Notes: generated from the letters alone by a model not told the origin. Shown: positions 25,606 to 35,399, numbered from the stretch's first letter. The stretch: 64,000 bases of DNA from Verrucomicrobiales bacterium (GCA_029212615.1 JARGPJ010000007.1:196354-260353), one strand, 5' to 3'. A program made the numbers and translations.

Positions 25606-26538
25606 TTACTCATCAGGTTGAAAAATTGACTCCAGTTCCGGGGAGGGGACGGCCCCCAAATCGATTGCCGAATAGTAATGCCGTCGGGCGAGCTCGAGGC
25701 GGGGCGGCTTGGTTTCCAGATAAGTCAGTGCGAGATTATAGTGGGCATCAGCAAATTGTGGATCTGTTTCCACGGCACGCTCCAGCTCAGTGATTGATGC
25801 TTCAATCCATCCGTAGGTCCGAATGACCGCGGCCAGGTAGAGGTGGGTGCGGGCGTCGGAGGGGTCTTCGTGGATAGCGCGAGTCAGGCATGAGATTGCC
25901 AGTTCCAGTTCGTCGCGCTCATAGTGAATGATTCCGAGGGTTTGCCAGTTTTGTGCGATGGAAGGATTGATCTCCAATGACTTTCGCAGGTTCCCCGAGG
26001 CGGCGAGGAGATTTCCCAGTTGATGCTCCGCTACGCCGAGGTTGGCATATCCAAGAGCGTTGCCCGGTGCTTCATCGACAAGACGAAGGTAGATTTCTCG
26101 CGCTTTCTCCCAGTCCTGGGCCGCGACCGCTTTTGCGCCTTCTTCGGCGACCGGGAAAAGTTCCGGCGGTAGTTTAGATTGGCCTTCCACGCGCCCGACG
26201 ATCATGGTTGCTCCCGTTTCGCTTGCCCGGGGTGATGTTGATTCAGGCGGTTCCTCAACGAGGGGGTCGTTCACGGGTGCCTGTTTCTTTTGAATAAGGT
26301 TCACGGCGTCAGAGACAGCTGATTCTGTGCCGGAGGATTCGGGCAACGTCTCTTCCGGCGCCGGAGGGGGCGAACTCGCCATCGGTTCGATGGGGCGGAT
26401 CTCCTCGTGCTTTACCGGTGTTTCACTGGCGGCGGAAGATTCGAGATCCTCATCGGCGCGCTTCTGCGTTAAAACGAAAAGCATGAGGTGAATCGCGGCC
26501 ACCGCGATAATGATGATAATGAGGAAGCGAGGTTTCAT
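25606..26538 (-). CDS. Membrane-anchored TPR protein
   Basis: This 310-residue protein has an N-terminal membrane segment (about 4-24), a long Pro/Glu/Ser-rich spacer (30-135) and four to five TPR units (about 140-300). Examples are APGNALGYANLGVAEHQLGN and ADAHYNLALTYLE. It lies 49 bp before dacA on the same strand, suggesting an envelope complex around peptidoglycan processing. No specific partner can be named. Confidence 0.75.
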   Translation of the reverse strand: MKPRFLIIIIIAVAAIHLMLFVLTQKRADEDLESSAASETPVKHEEIRPIEPMASSPPPAPEETLPESSGTESAVSDAVNLIQKKQAPVNDPLVEEPPESTSPRASETGATMIVGRVEGQSKLPPELFPVAEEGAKAVAAQDWEKAREIYLRLVDEAPGNALGYANLGVAEHQLGNLLAASGNLRKSLEINPSIAQNWQTLGIIHYERDELELAISCLTRAIHEDPSDARTHLYLAAVIRTYGWIEASITELERAVETDPQFADAHYNLALTYLETKPPRLELARRHYYSAIDLGAVPSPELESIFQPDE

Positions 26539-26593
26539 TCGGATCCCCTAATAAAATTCCGATTTCTTCTTGCGCATCCTGTATTTTGTCGAA

Positions 26594-26607
26594 TGTTCCT
26601 ATTAACA
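26594..26607. promoter_or_regulatory. Possible LexA operator
   Basis: The inverted repeat TGTT-N6-AACA ends 9 bp before the lexA ATG. LexA usually represses its own gene through a short palindrome near the start. The half-sites resemble the TGTTC arms of Gram-positive SOS boxes, but symmetry is limited to four bases. Confidence 0.35.
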
Positions 26608-26616
26608 GTGTTCAAA

Positions 26617-27234
26617 ATGAAACTCACCGCGCGCCAACAGGAAATCCTCGACTACCTCCAATCTGTTCATCGTCAGAGTGGCATCATGCCCTCAACGCGT
26701 GAGATTCAGGAGCATTTTGGCTTTGCCAGCCAGACGGCAGCGGTCAGTCATTTGCGGGCGCTCGAGAAAAAAGGGGCGATCATCAAGAAAGATCGCAAAG
26801 CGCGTTCACTTCAGCTTGCTGATGCGGCTGATCGTGAGCCGATTGTCGATGTTCCGATCTACGGGGCCATTCCGGCAGGCTATGCCGATGACACGCGCCC
26901 CGAGGCTGATGGTACTCTTTCTGTGGACGTTCGCTCGATGGGGCTGACGGAGAGGTCGAAAGCGTATGCGCTTAAGGTGCGCGGTGAATCGATGATCGAT
27001 GCTCACATCATGGACGGTGATCATGTCGTTCTGGAGTATCGCGAGCCTCGCGATCAGGATATTGTCGCGGCGCTTATTGATGGTGAAACCACTCTGAAGC
27101 GATTTGTCACCAATGGGCGAAAGCCCTATCTCAAGGCTGAGAATGAAATGTATCCTGATTTGATTCCGGCTCAGGAATTGTTGATTCAAGGTGTCATGGT
27201 CGGCCTGGTGCGTGGAGCAACCCGTCGCTGGTAA
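26617..27234 (+). CDS. lexA: SOS repressor LexA
   Basis: This 205-residue protein has an N-terminal winged helix (LTARQQEILDYLQ, then ATREI-like PSTREIQEHFGF). The self-cleavage bond is A87-G88 in YGAIPAGYA. The catalytic pair is S125 (VRGESMID) and K161 (GETTLKRF). RecA filaments trigger its autocleavage, which derepresses DNA-repair genes. The frame is open upstream to 26488, but the family N-terminus starts at the ATG at 26617. No Shine-Dalgarno site is visible. Confidence 0.95.
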   Translation: MKLTARQQEILDYLQSVHRQSGIMPSTREIQEHFGFASQTAAVSHLRALEKKGAIIKKDRKARSLQLADAADREPIVDVPIYGAIPAGYADDTRPEADGTLSVDVRSMGLTERSKAYALKVRGESMIDAHIMDGDHVVLEYREPRDQDIVAALIDGETTLKRFVTNGRKPYLKAENEMYPDLIPAQELLIQGVMVGLVRGATRRW

Positions 27235-27396
27235 GGTTTCCGCGAATTATCCGAAGACCGCGCGAAGATCAGGGGCGAATTGGGGAAAGGCGCTGAGGGG
27301 TGTTTCTATTTCACCGCTTTGGAGCTTCGAGAATGAGTCATCTTCCCGGCTGAATTAGCTGGAGCAGAGAGGGGTGGTGCCTCAGAATAGCGGGCT

Positions 27397-29232
27397 ATGA
27401 ATTGTATGCGCTCTGTTTCCCTTTTCGTTTCACTGCTCCTGCTCTCTACCGCTGCGTCATTTGCGCAGTCGAAGATCGAGACCATCGCCGGAACGGGAAA
27501 AGCCGGATTCCCGGATGAAACGGCCCTGGGGCTGGACGCTAAGCTCAACAATCCATTTGGAGTCATCGTCGCACCTGATGGCGACATCGTTTTCTGCGAT
27601 ACTGGAAATCATTTGATTCGTAAGATCTCAAGGAAATCAGGTGAGATCGAAACGCTGGTCGGGACAGGGGAGCCGGGATACACAGGCGATGGTGAAGCGC
27701 CGGATCTCGCCCAATTGAATGAACCTTACGAGGTCCGCTTTCATCCCGGGGGTGACCTGTACTGGGTGGAGATGAAGAATCACATCGTTCGAAAATTGGA
27801 CGCGAGAACCAATATCGTTTCGACAGTGGCCGGGACCGGGGAAGCGGGTTTCAGTGGCGATGGTGGATCAGCGGTAGAAGCAGGGATGAACCGGCCGCAT
27901 TCCATTCAGTTTCTCCCTGATGGTAAGACGCTTCTGATTTGTGATATTGGGAATCACCGGATCAGGGCGCTCGATCTCGGTTCAGGCAAAATTTCTACCT
28001 GGTGTGGGACCGGCGAGGCTCAAAAGACGAAAGACGGTGCTGAAGTAAGTCCTTTAACTCCGTTAAAGGGACCCCGCGCCCTCGACCTTTCTCCGAATGG
28101 AGATCTATGGCTGGCCTTGCGGGAGGGCAATCAGGTTTTTCGAATCGATCTCAAGTCAGGAACTTTGCATCACGTTGCGGGTCGAGGCGCAAAAGGTTTC
28201 GACGCCGTGGAAACGGTGGCGAAGAAAGCAAAATTGTCAGGGCCAAAGGGAATAGCGATCTCTCCGGATGGGAATCAGGTTTATCTCGCGGATACCGAAT
28301 CTCATACCGTCAGAGTGATCGATCTTACGGGGCCGGAGCCCATGGTTCGAGTGGTTGCCGGGGACGGGACAAAAGGGGATGGACCGGATTCGCCGGATCC
28401 GTCGTCATGCCGGATGGCGCGGCTTCACGGAGTCGGGACCGACCCGGTCACAGGAGATCTCTATATCGGTGATTCTGAATCAAATAAAGTCAGGAGGATC
28501 ACCGGGCTGCCGGGCGGGCATTTTCACAAGAGGCTGAACGACTACGAGACAGACGAGTTCAAGATCGATGGTCGTGCCTGCCGTATCGCCCGGCCCGACA
28601 ACGTCGCGGAAGGGCGCCCCTGGATCTGGCGCGCTCGATTTTTCGGAGCCTTCCCCGCGGCTGACGAGGCGCTTCTCGCAAAAGGGTGGCACGTCGCATG
28701 GATTGACGTCGGACATCTTTTCGGCGGGCCGGAAGCGATGGATGCGTTTGATACGTTCTATACGTCAGCGAGGGAGCGCTATCAACTCGCCGGGAAGCCG
28801 GTCATGGAAGGCTTCAGTCGGGGCGGGCTTGGAGCGATGAACTGGGCGATCAGGCATCCAGAGAAAGTCGCCGGTTTGTACTTGGATGCTCCCGTTCTGG
28901 ATATTCACTCATGGCCGGGAGAGCTTTCTCCCGCTCTCTGGGGAAAGGCGCTAAATGCCTATGGGCTTGAAGAGGGGACGGCCGAAGATTGGAAGGGGCC
29001 GCTTAAAGGTGTCGGGCGGCTCATTGAAGCGAAGCTACCGCTTTTGCTTATCGCGGGCGGGGATGACAACATTGTTCCCTTTGCCCGGAATGGAGCAAGA
29101 TTGGAGAAGTTTTACCGGGAAATGGGCGGGGATATTACCACGATCATTAAAGCGGGAGCGGGGCATCATCCACATTCTCTTCACGAGGCGTCGAGAATTG
29201 TCGCCTGGGCGGAGAGAGTGACCGCGCCTTAG
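27397..29232 (+). CDS. Secreted NHL-repeat propeller fused to an alpha/beta hydrolase
   Basis: This is a 611-residue protein with a signal peptide (1-23). Residues 27-375 form repeated NHL blades (AGTGKAGFPD..., FCDTGNHLIRKI, ICDIGNHRIRAL, LADTESHTVRVI, IGDSESNKVRRI). From about 385 onward there is an alpha/beta hydrolase: nucleophile S474 in GFSRG, the acid in AGGDDNIVP and the histidine in GAGHHPHSL. The fusion links a binding propeller to a probable esterase or peptidase. Its substrate is unknown. It overlaps the convergent protease gene by 4 bp. Confidence 0.8.
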   Translation: MNCMRSVSLFVSLLLLSTAASFAQSKIETIAGTGKAGFPDETALGLDAKLNNPFGVIVAPDGDIVFCDTGNHLIRKISRKSGEIETLVGTGEPGYTGDGEAPDLAQLNEPYEVRFHPGGDLYWVEMKNHIVRKLDARTNIVSTVAGTGEAGFSGDGGSAVEAGMNRPHSIQFLPDGKTLLICDIGNHRIRALDLGSGKISTWCGTGEAQKTKDGAEVSPLTPLKGPRALDLSPNGDLWLALREGNQVFRIDLKSGTLHHVAGRGAKGFDAVETVAKKAKLSGPKGIAISPDGNQVYLADTESHTVRVIDLTGPEPMVRVVAGDGTKGDGPDSPDPSSCRMARLHGVGTDPVTGDLYIGDSESNKVRRITGLPGGHFHKRLNDYETDEFKIDGRACRIARPDNVAEGRPWIWRARFFGAFPAADEALLAKGWHVAWIDVGHLFGGPEAMDAFDTFYTSARERYQLAGKPVMEGFSRGGLGAMNWAIRHPEKVAGLYLDAPVLDIHSWPGELSPALWGKALNAYGLEEGTAEDWKGPLKGVGRLIEAKLPLLLIAGGDDNIVPFARNGARLEKFYREMGGDITTIIKAGAGHHPHSLHEASRIVAWAERVTAP

Positions 29233-30083
29233 TTTCCGTTCGTGAGATTCAGGAGATCACGAATCGATGGAAGGGGGACTCCCGAATAAATCACCCTCTG
29301 CAGATTTCGCTCTCCCCGTTGATCTTCCTCGTAGTAGACCGCGTTGGTTGCCGAGGCGAGGCCGAGAAGTTGGCCCCGTCGATTAAAGATCCCGGAGCCG
29401 CTTGATCCCCGCGCGAAGGGCGCCGTAATTTCGACTCGTCTGGTCCGGAGTTTGGGCTCAATTGAAAGTCGGGAAACCCGGCCCGTGGTGAAGGAGTAGA
29501 AATGTGAATCAGGATGAGAAACCAGGGCGACCTCTTCACCTATCATGATTCCCGATGCCAGTGGAGCAAACGAGGCTTGCTCATTGGAATCCAGTTGGAT
29601 GATGGCGAGGTCGTCGCTGCGGCTGCTGGCAATGACTTTCGAAATCCGCGAGACTTCGCCCTTTGAGTTCATCACACCAAAGATCGCAGCTTTCTCAAAC
29701 TGTAGAACGTGAAAGTTAGTCAACACCAGCCCTTCCGGGGAAATGGCGACGCCGCCGGCGAGGTTCGTGTGCCACTCATCGCAGGAGTCACAAAGATAGA
29801 GATGCCCGATGATGAGCGAAGCTTCCTTCGCCTGTTGGTAGAGTTCGGGAGCGGTATAATTCACCGCCTCCGCCGGTTCGTTTTCCACGGAAAGCCCGGG
29901 CTCCATTGATTTCTCACGCTTCAATTCCCGTCTTACCTCAGCGGCGGTTAAGCCTTTCCTTTCCTCAATGAAGCCAATCAGGCTCTCGCGGAACCTTGCT
30001 TTGATCGCGGCATCATCGATGAAATCATCAGCAGACTTTGCGGTCTGTGAGAGGAAGAGCATTAGATAAATCAGACAGCGCAT
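29229..30083 (-). CDS. Secreted trypsin-like serine protease
   Basis: This 284-residue protein has a signal peptide (1-18). The triad appears intact: H125 in LTNFHVL, D158 in SRSDDLAII and S228 in GSSGSGIF. A CDSC pair (98-101) may form a disulfide. There is no PDZ domain, unlike DegP. The helical stretch before the protease domain (20-90) is charged. It is periplasmic or extracellular; its target is unknown. It starts 10 bp downstream of the stop of the class IV aminotransferase gene on the same strand. Confidence 0.85.
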   Translation of the reverse strand: MRCLIYLMLFLSQTAKSADDFIDDAAIKARFRESLIGFIEERKGLTAAEVRRELKREKSMEPGLSVENEPAEAVNYTAPELYQQAKEASLIIGHLYLCDSCDEWHTNLAGGVAISPEGLVLTNFHVLQFEKAAIFGVMNSKGEVSRISKVIASSRSDDLAIIQLDSNEQASFAPLASGIMIGEEVALVSHPDSHFYSFTTGRVSRLSIEPKLRTRRVEITAPFARGSSGSGIFNRRGQLLGLASATNAVYYEEDQRGERNLQRVIYSGVPLPSIRDLLNLTNGN

Positions 30084-30093
30084 GGTCGTCTCG

Positions 30094-30927
30094 CTAGGAG
30101 GTCTTTGTGGCTTCCCGATAGGCCTGTTTCAGAACGATGACTTCATCCGGAATGATCTCGGCGGGCTCTCGCCCGTTTATCAGGCAGACCGGCTGAATCT
30201 CCCGCAGTGAGGAAGTCAGAAAGGCGGCCCCGGCCGCGTCGAGCTGATCCATCTCCAACTCTTCTTCCAGGATCTCAATTCCGGCCTCTCCGGCAAGGCG
30301 CAGAACCCATGCTCTGGTCACCCCGGGGAGGCAACCTGCGGCGAGTGGAGGAGTCTTCCATCCCCCGCGAATCCGCAGAAAGATGTTGGACCAGGTCCCT
30401 TCGCAGAGCTGGCCCGCCGTGTTCGGCCAAATTCCTTCGTCGGCCCCCTGGTTCTTCGCAAACAGAGTTGCAGGAGTATTCTCGCCGTAGCTGATCGTTT
30501 TTATTCCGGTCAGAGCGCCTTTCTCATTTCTTGCGTAGGGTAAGGTAACAATTCTGGCTTCGGCGGGATGTAGCGGAGGTAAAGAGGCCTCGTAGAAGGT
30601 TCTGGAGTTGCTCGTTCCACCAGTGATCGTTACTCTGAGGCGTGCCTTCGGTTCCTGCTGAAGCTGGTTTGCTTCAATGACTCGCTGAAGGGATTCATGA
30701 ATTTCCTGAGAGGTGGGAACCTGGAGACCAACCCGCCCCGCGGAACAGGCGAGTCTTTTGATGTGATCGTTCAGCGCAAACGGGCGTCCGGTGTAGGCGG
30801 CGATGGTTTCAAATATTCCGTGTCCCTGAACCACGGCGTCGTCATTCAGAGGGATCGCCGCATCTGCCATGCAGAATAGTTCTCCTTCATGGAGAAAGTA
30901 GGAGGTGGAGGGTGTCCCTGAGTTCAT
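30094..30927 (-). CDS. Class IV PLP-dependent aminotransferase / aminodeoxychorismate lyase-like
   Basis: This 277-residue protein has fold-type IV features: DAVVQGHGIFETI near the N-terminus, IKTISYGENTPATLFAK with the PLP-lysine region, and CEGTWSNIFL, the usual EGxxxNxF motif. The GHGIFET form resembles PabC more than branched-chain aminotransferases, but the substrate is open. The ATG at 30927 lies nine residues before the conserved core, with GGAAAGG upstream. The frame continues to 31014, which would overlap the divergent transporter gene. Confidence 0.82.
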   Translation of the reverse strand: MNSGTPSTSYFLHEGELFCMADAAIPLNDDAVVQGHGIFETIAAYTGRPFALNDHIKRLACSAGRVGLQVPTSQEIHESLQRVIEANQLQQEPKARLRVTITGGTSNSRTFYEASLPPLHPAEARIVTLPYARNEKGALTGIKTISYGENTPATLFAKNQGADEGIWPNTAGQLCEGTWSNIFLRIRGGWKTPPLAAGCLPGVTRAWVLRLAGEAGIEILEEELEMDQLDAAGAAFLTSSLREIQPVCLINGREPAEIIPDEVIVLKQAYREATKTS

Positions 30928-31001
30928 GCGCTTTACAAACCTTTCCGGATGGCGTTGCCTTTGCAACCGCTCATCCTGATTTTGCGGAGTCATAATCTTC
31001 C

Positions 31002-31913
31002 ATGCTGGGCGCACTTCTCACTCCCTTTTTCTTTGCGATGTCCGCGGTGACCGGCCAGCGGGTTGCGGTCCGCCTCGGCGCGGTTCGGGGAAATCTTATT
31101 CGTCTCGGAATTGCAACTGCAGTGCTGGGTCTGCTGGTTGCCTTCTTCTGGCCCGGATCTCTTGAGGGGGAAACTTTTACCTGGTTCTTTGTCAGCGGCT
31201 TGATCGGTTTCGGGATCGGGGATGTCGCTTTGTTCCTTGCTTATGAGAGGTTGGGGAGTCGCCTCACCATTCTCTTGAATCTATGTCTTGCTCCGCTCTT
31301 TGCGATGCTGCTGGAGTGGGTGTGGCTTGATAACGGGGTTTCTTTCCGGGTAATTTTCTGTGCAGCGACAATTTTGACCGGAGTCATCCTGGCGATTCGA
31401 CCGGGAGCAAAATCACGGAAGAAAATCGAGAGAAGAGGGCGATACGGAGTGGGCGTTATGATGGCGGTAGTTGCGGGCTTCGGGCAGGGCGCCGGGGCGG
31501 TCATCAGCCGGAAAGCAGAGGCCGTTGCCGTCGGGAATGAGATGATCATCAATGGGATCAGTGCCGCTTTTCAGCGCGTGTTCGCGGGGCTGGTTTTTGC
31601 GATTCTGGCGATGCTTTTTCTGCGCTTTATTCTTCGCCGGTCATATCCCGAGCCTCTCAAAACCGCCCTGGAACCACGCCTTGTTCCGTGGCTTCTGGGG
31701 GCGGCTCTCTTCGGGCCTGTGATCGGGGTGAGCTGTTTTCAGTGGGCCCTTCATTCCCTGGAGAGTGGGATCGTTCTCGCGATCACGGCGATGACACCGA
31801 TTATCCTTATGCCGCTCGCGGCAATGACAGAAGGGGACCACCCTTCACGGCTCGCGATTCTGGGTGCAGTTGTTGCCGTTACCGGAGTTATCCTGCTCAA
31901 CCTGTGGGCGTGA
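31002..31913 (+). CDS. EamA/DMT-superfamily transporter
   Basis: This 303-residue protein has about ten hydrophobic segments in two five-helix halves, as in EamA drug/metabolite transporters. A basic cytoplasmic loop (KSRKKIERRGRYG) lies between them. Such carriers export amino acids or other small metabolites. It diverges from the aminotransferase gene with less than 80 bp between starts, so one regulatory region may serve both. Confidence 0.85.
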   Translation: MLGALLTPFFFAMSAVTGQRVAVRLGAVRGNLIRLGIATAVLGLLVAFFWPGSLEGETFTWFFVSGLIGFGIGDVALFLAYERLGSRLTILLNLCLAPLFAMLLEWVWLDNGVSFRVIFCAATILTGVILAIRPGAKSRKKIERRGRYGVGVMMAVVAGFGQGAGAVISRKAEAVAVGNEMIINGISAAFQRVFAGLVFAILAMLFLRFILRRSYPEPLKTALEPRLVPWLLGAALFGPVIGVSCFQWALHSLESGIVLAITAMTPIILMPLAAMTEGDHPSRLAILGAVVAVTGVILLNLWA

Positions 31914-31979
31914 ATGCGCCTTTCCTGATAAAGGCTTGCAGGAGGCCGGACGATCATCCGACACTCCGCTTACGATCAT

Positions 31980-33014
31980 ATGAAAATTGCACTTTTAGGA
32001 GCGGGATGGTTCGGGCGGGAAGCTCATTTGAGAAATCTCATGGGAATGGACGATGTCGAAGTTGTCGCGGTGAGCAGCCGGAGCGAGGAAAGTCTCGCGG
32101 CTTCCAGGAAATTGGTTGGTCCTGATCTCAAATGCTCGACCCGGTGGGAAGAGGTCGTGGCAATGGACGGGATCGATGCGGTCATTATCGCGCTCACCAA
32201 TGATCAGCATCATGCCGCAGCAATGGCGGCACTGAGGGCGGGTAAGCATGTGATGTGCGAGAAGCCGCTCGGATTGAATTTGCAACAATGTGACGAAGTT
32301 ATCGGGCTGGCGAATGAGAGCGGAAAGATTCTCCAGATCGGTCATGAGATGAGGTTTCAGGCGCTCTACGGGGAAATGAAGAGTCGAATTGATCGCGGTG
32401 ATATTGGAGGGCTACAGCTCATGTGGTGCCGGGAATTCCGAGGGCCGATGCGTCCCGGTTGGCGTTCGAGTGACGCTTACACCGGGGGAACGATTCTTGA
32501 GAAGAATATTCATCACATCGATCTCTTTAACTGGATGATGAATTGCGCGCCGGTTCGGGTATCTGCGCAGGGAGGTGCAAATGTCCTGACCGATCGCGAA
32601 GGTCTCGACAACGCTCAAGTTCTTATCGAATACGATGGAGGGCGACGTGCTTCGCTTGAGCTATGCCTCTTTGCTCCGAAAGGAGGGGACTGTGACATCG
32701 GTGTTTGTGGTGACGCAGGGAGAATTGATACGAAGAACCAGGCTCTCGAGTTGACCTACCATCCTTTCGACGATGGTTCTGTAGAAACGGTAAAGATTCC
32801 CGATGAGGGGGACGACGCGAATTTCACGGACAGCTCCGGTAGAGTGGATCGTGGGATTGGGCCGGAGCTGAGACATTTTATCGATTGTGTCAGAACCGGC
32901 GCGTCACCACTAAACGACGGGCCTTCGGCTCGCCTTGCGGTCGCCGTTTGCCTCGCCGCTCAGGAGTCAATCAAACGGCGCCAGTCAGTGGAGATGGATG
33001 AATTTACTTCCTGA
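31980..33014 (+). CDS. Gfo/Idh/MocA-family NAD(P)-dependent oxidoreductase
   Basis: This 344-residue protein has the Rossmann motif GAGWFG (7-12), the family EKP motif (94-96 in VMCEKPLG) and the HHIDLFNWM helix with the catalytic-type histidines. Members oxidise or reduce sugars and inositols. No signal peptide is seen, so it is cytoplasmic, unlike many relatives in this phylum. It lies 66 bp after the EamA gene on the same strand. Confidence 0.9.
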   Translation: MKIALLGAGWFGREAHLRNLMGMDDVEVVAVSSRSEESLAASRKLVGPDLKCSTRWEEVVAMDGIDAVIIALTNDQHHAAAMAALRAGKHVMCEKPLGLNLQQCDEVIGLANESGKILQIGHEMRFQALYGEMKSRIDRGDIGGLQLMWCREFRGPMRPGWRSSDAYTGGTILEKNIHHIDLFNWMMNCAPVRVSAQGGANVLTDREGLDNAQVLIEYDGGRRASLELCLFAPKGGDCDIGVCGDAGRIDTKNQALELTYHPFDDGSVETVKIPDEGDDANFTDSSGRVDRGIGPELRHFIDCVRTGASPLNDGPSARLAVAVCLAAQESIKRRQSVEMDEFTS

Positions 33015-33019
33015 CCGGA

Positions 33020-33427
33020 TTATCCGCCGACGCCAAAATCCCGCCTTGCCGTCGAAATCGAAATGGTGAATCCGCCGACCACATCAAGGAGTGCGAGTAA
33101 CATCAGGATGACACAGGTCGAGTTGGCTGCAGGTGGGTAGACGATAAACTGAACAAGGAAGACAAGGAAAACGAGGAGCGAAAAGACGTGCTCAATGATT
33201 GCTCCGACGCTCGTCCGGGTAGCCTTGAAAAGTTCGAGGTAGAGAAGGATGACTCCGGCGATAATGAGGACGTCGCTTACATTTGCTTCCCAGGATATCC
33301 CCGAGGGGAGTGGAAGCGAGAAGATCGCTTCCGCATTTGGGCGCAGCGAAAGCGGGTCATTGATCATGACCACATTGAAGATAACGAGGATGACACCGAG
33401 GAGCGGGATTTGAAGCAGGAATTTCAT
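33020..33427 (-). CDS. Small integral membrane protein
   Basis: This 135-residue protein has four hydrophobic segments: LLQIPLLGVILVIFNVVM, DVLIIAGVILLYLEL, VFSLLVFLVFLVQFIVY and VILMLLALLDVVGGF. The ATG at 33427 begins directly at the first segment; the frame upstream to 33523 has no membrane or signal character. I do not recognise a named family. It converges on the Gfo/Idh/MocA gene with 5 bp between. Confidence 0.65.
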   Translation of the reverse strand: MKFLLQIPLLGVILVIFNVVMINDPLSLRPNAEAIFSLPLPSGISWEANVSDVLIIAGVILLYLELFKATRTSVGAIIEHVFSLLVFLVFLVQFIVYPPAANSTCVILMLLALLDVVGGFTISISTARRDFGVGG

Positions 33428-33613
33428 GATGGGGGGACGTTGGTTAAAGGGGGCGCCAAGGTGATAGCGCGGACACGACAATAGAATCACATTTCCCGTC
33501 AGTCCTGGATGTCTGTGTGTCAACTATGGCTTGGATCAATGGGGGGGACATTCGGCTTCTTTAAAATCAATGAGGAGGGTTGACGCGGTCGGCCGAGGGG
33601 CGACTTTCATGGC

Positions 33614-34159
33614 ATGAGCAAAATGCACCAGATGCAGCTTTCCTACGTTTCAACGGAGGATCGAATTCTCTTTCGGATGAACACGAAGGCCCGACAGGAG
33701 TTCCGTTTTTGGATGACCCGCCGATACACCTTTATCTTGTGGAAAGCACTTTCAAAGCTTCTCGCGGGAGATCGGGGCCCGTCGGAAAGTGGGGCTGAAA
33801 TTCCTGCTGCGGCGATGAAAGATCCCATCGTCGAATCGACCAAGCAGGAGATGAAGCATCAGGAGCTGGTTTCGAAAGCGGATTTTGAAACGCAGTATCA
33901 GGAGAGTACCTATTTGCCATTAGGGGAGGAGCCGGCTCTGCTTTTCAGTGTCGGAATGAAAACCACTCCGGAAGGCACTCCTCTCTTGTGCATGCATCCT
34001 GAAAACGGGCAGGGCATTGAGATGGCACTGAACGAGCAGATTCTGCATTCACTGGTGAAGTTGATTGTGGATACCACTACCAAAGCAGGATGGAGGCTTG
34101 ATCTCCGCTTTGTGCCACCGCCTCAAAAAGGGGAGGGGCCGCCTTCCGGGTTGAACTGA
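33614..34159 (+). CDS. Conserved hypothetical protein
   Basis: This 181-residue soluble protein begins MHQMQLSYVSTEDRILFRMN, a segment I associate with an uncharacterised bacterial family, followed by a basic helix (EFRFWMTRRYTFILWKALSKLL). The middle is charged and helical and the end is Pro-rich. No motif suggests a reaction. It converges on the AraC-type regulator gene. Confidence 0.6.
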   Translation: MSKMHQMQLSYVSTEDRILFRMNTKARQEFRFWMTRRYTFILWKALSKLLAGDRGPSESGAEIPAAAMKDPIVESTKQEMKHQELVSKADFETQYQESTYLPLGEEPALLFSVGMKTTPEGTPLLCMHPENGQGIEMALNEQILHSLVKLIVDTTTKAGWRLDLRFVPPPQKGEGPPSGLN

Positions 34160-34163
34160 TGCT

Positions 34164-35327
34164 TCAGGCTTGATTTTGGCGCCGATATGCCCCCGGCGTC
34201 ACCCCGTACCGTTCACGAAAAGAGGTTTGTAGATAGTGGGCATGCGAAAATCCGGACATCTCGGCAATGGCTTCGACGGTGAAGTCGGTGTTTCGGAGAA
34301 GACGGTTCACCTCTTGAAAACGAACGCGGAGGATTTCCTCTTTCGGGCTGCGTTTAATCTGTGATTTCATGCGGCGCTCCAGAGTGCTGCGTGAAACATG
34401 CAGCCGGGCGCAAATATCAGCGACCTTGAGTCCTTGCCATGCTTGTTCGCGGATCATTCGAACGGAACGGAGAACGACAGGATCTTCGATGACCCATTCG
34501 TCTGATGAGCCCCGAACTTTGACTCCTCTTGGAGGAATGAGTAGCGAGGGTTCAGCGGTTTCTCCCGCCATGAGTTGATCCAGTGTCCGGGCCGCGCGGT
34601 AGCCTACTTGCTCCCCGTCAAATTCGACACTGGTCAAGGGGGGGGAAGTAAAAGTGCAAAGCGTTTCCTCGTTTTCACACCCCACGACTGCCACTTCTTC
34701 GGGGACGGCGATTTTGGCTCGTTGACAGGCATCAAGTAGTCGGGACGCCAGCTGATCGTTTGTCGCAAATATTCCGATCGGTTTTTCGAGGGAATTTAAC
34801 CAACGAATCAATTCAGCCTGGTGTTTCTCCCAGTCCAGAGGGCTAGCCTCGCCTTGAGAGGGTAATAGCTCGCAGCTTGCTCCTGCAGCCTCGATGTGAT
34901 TGACGAATTTACTGACCCGTTCACGGAAAAATGACTCCGTATCAAGGGTGTAGGCGGCGAAACGCCGATAACCCCGGTTTAGAAAATGATCGGCTGCCAT
35001 CTCAGAGATGAGGGCATTGTCCATTCCGACGAAAGGGAAGCCCTGATCATAGTTTGTCGATCGAAGTTCGACCGTCGGCACACCGGTTAACGCGATCGCG
35101 TCAGCCATCTCCTGGCTGTGAGTTCTCGTTAAAATACCGTCTCCATCCCATTTTCCCAGCCAGAGTGGAAAGGAGGATTCGAGCGAGCGGAGTTCAATAA
35201 AGGTAGACCAGCGTCCTGCGCTCTCAAGGTAGCGGTTGATGCCGGCGAGCATGTCCCGGGTATAGGAACGGGTCGTTTCGACCAGAATGGCAACCCGTTT
35301 GACGGGGTTTCTGGGGGATGAATTCAA
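34164..35327 (-). CDS. XylR-type transcriptional regulator (sugar-binding domain plus AraC HTH)
   Basis: This 387-residue protein has an N-terminal periplasmic-binding-like ligand domain (RVAILVETTRSYTRDMLAGI at the start, VGCENEETLC and PPLTSVEFDGEQVGY further on). It ends with an AraC double helix-turn-helix (about 285-387; VADICARLHVSRSTLERRM, AIAEMSGFSHAHYLQTSFRE). XylR regulators activate pentose and other sugar operons. It sits divergent from the DJ-1 gene and the glycan operon at 36.0-43.7 kb and is the best candidate regulator of that operon. Confidence 0.88.
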   Translation of the reverse strand: MNSSPRNPVKRVAILVETTRSYTRDMLAGINRYLESAGRWSTFIELRSLESSFPLWLGKWDGDGILTRTHSQEMADAIALTGVPTVELRSTNYDQGFPFVGMDNALISEMAADHFLNRGYRRFAAYTLDTESFFRERVSKFVNHIEAAGASCELLPSQGEASPLDWEKHQAELIRWLNSLEKPIGIFATNDQLASRLLDACQRAKIAVPEEVAVVGCENEETLCTFTSPPLTSVEFDGEQVGYRAARTLDQLMAGETAEPSLLIPPRGVKVRGSSDEWVIEDPVVLRSVRMIREQAWQGLKVADICARLHVSRSTLERRMKSQIKRSPKEEILRVRFQEVNRLLRNTDFTVEAIAEMSGFSHAHYLQTSFRERYGVTPGAYRRQNQA

Positions 35328-35399
35328 GATGACGGAAAACCTGATGTTTCCTGAATCATATCCGTAGGGACAGTTCCGTCAATCCTGTTAGGGTGGGGA

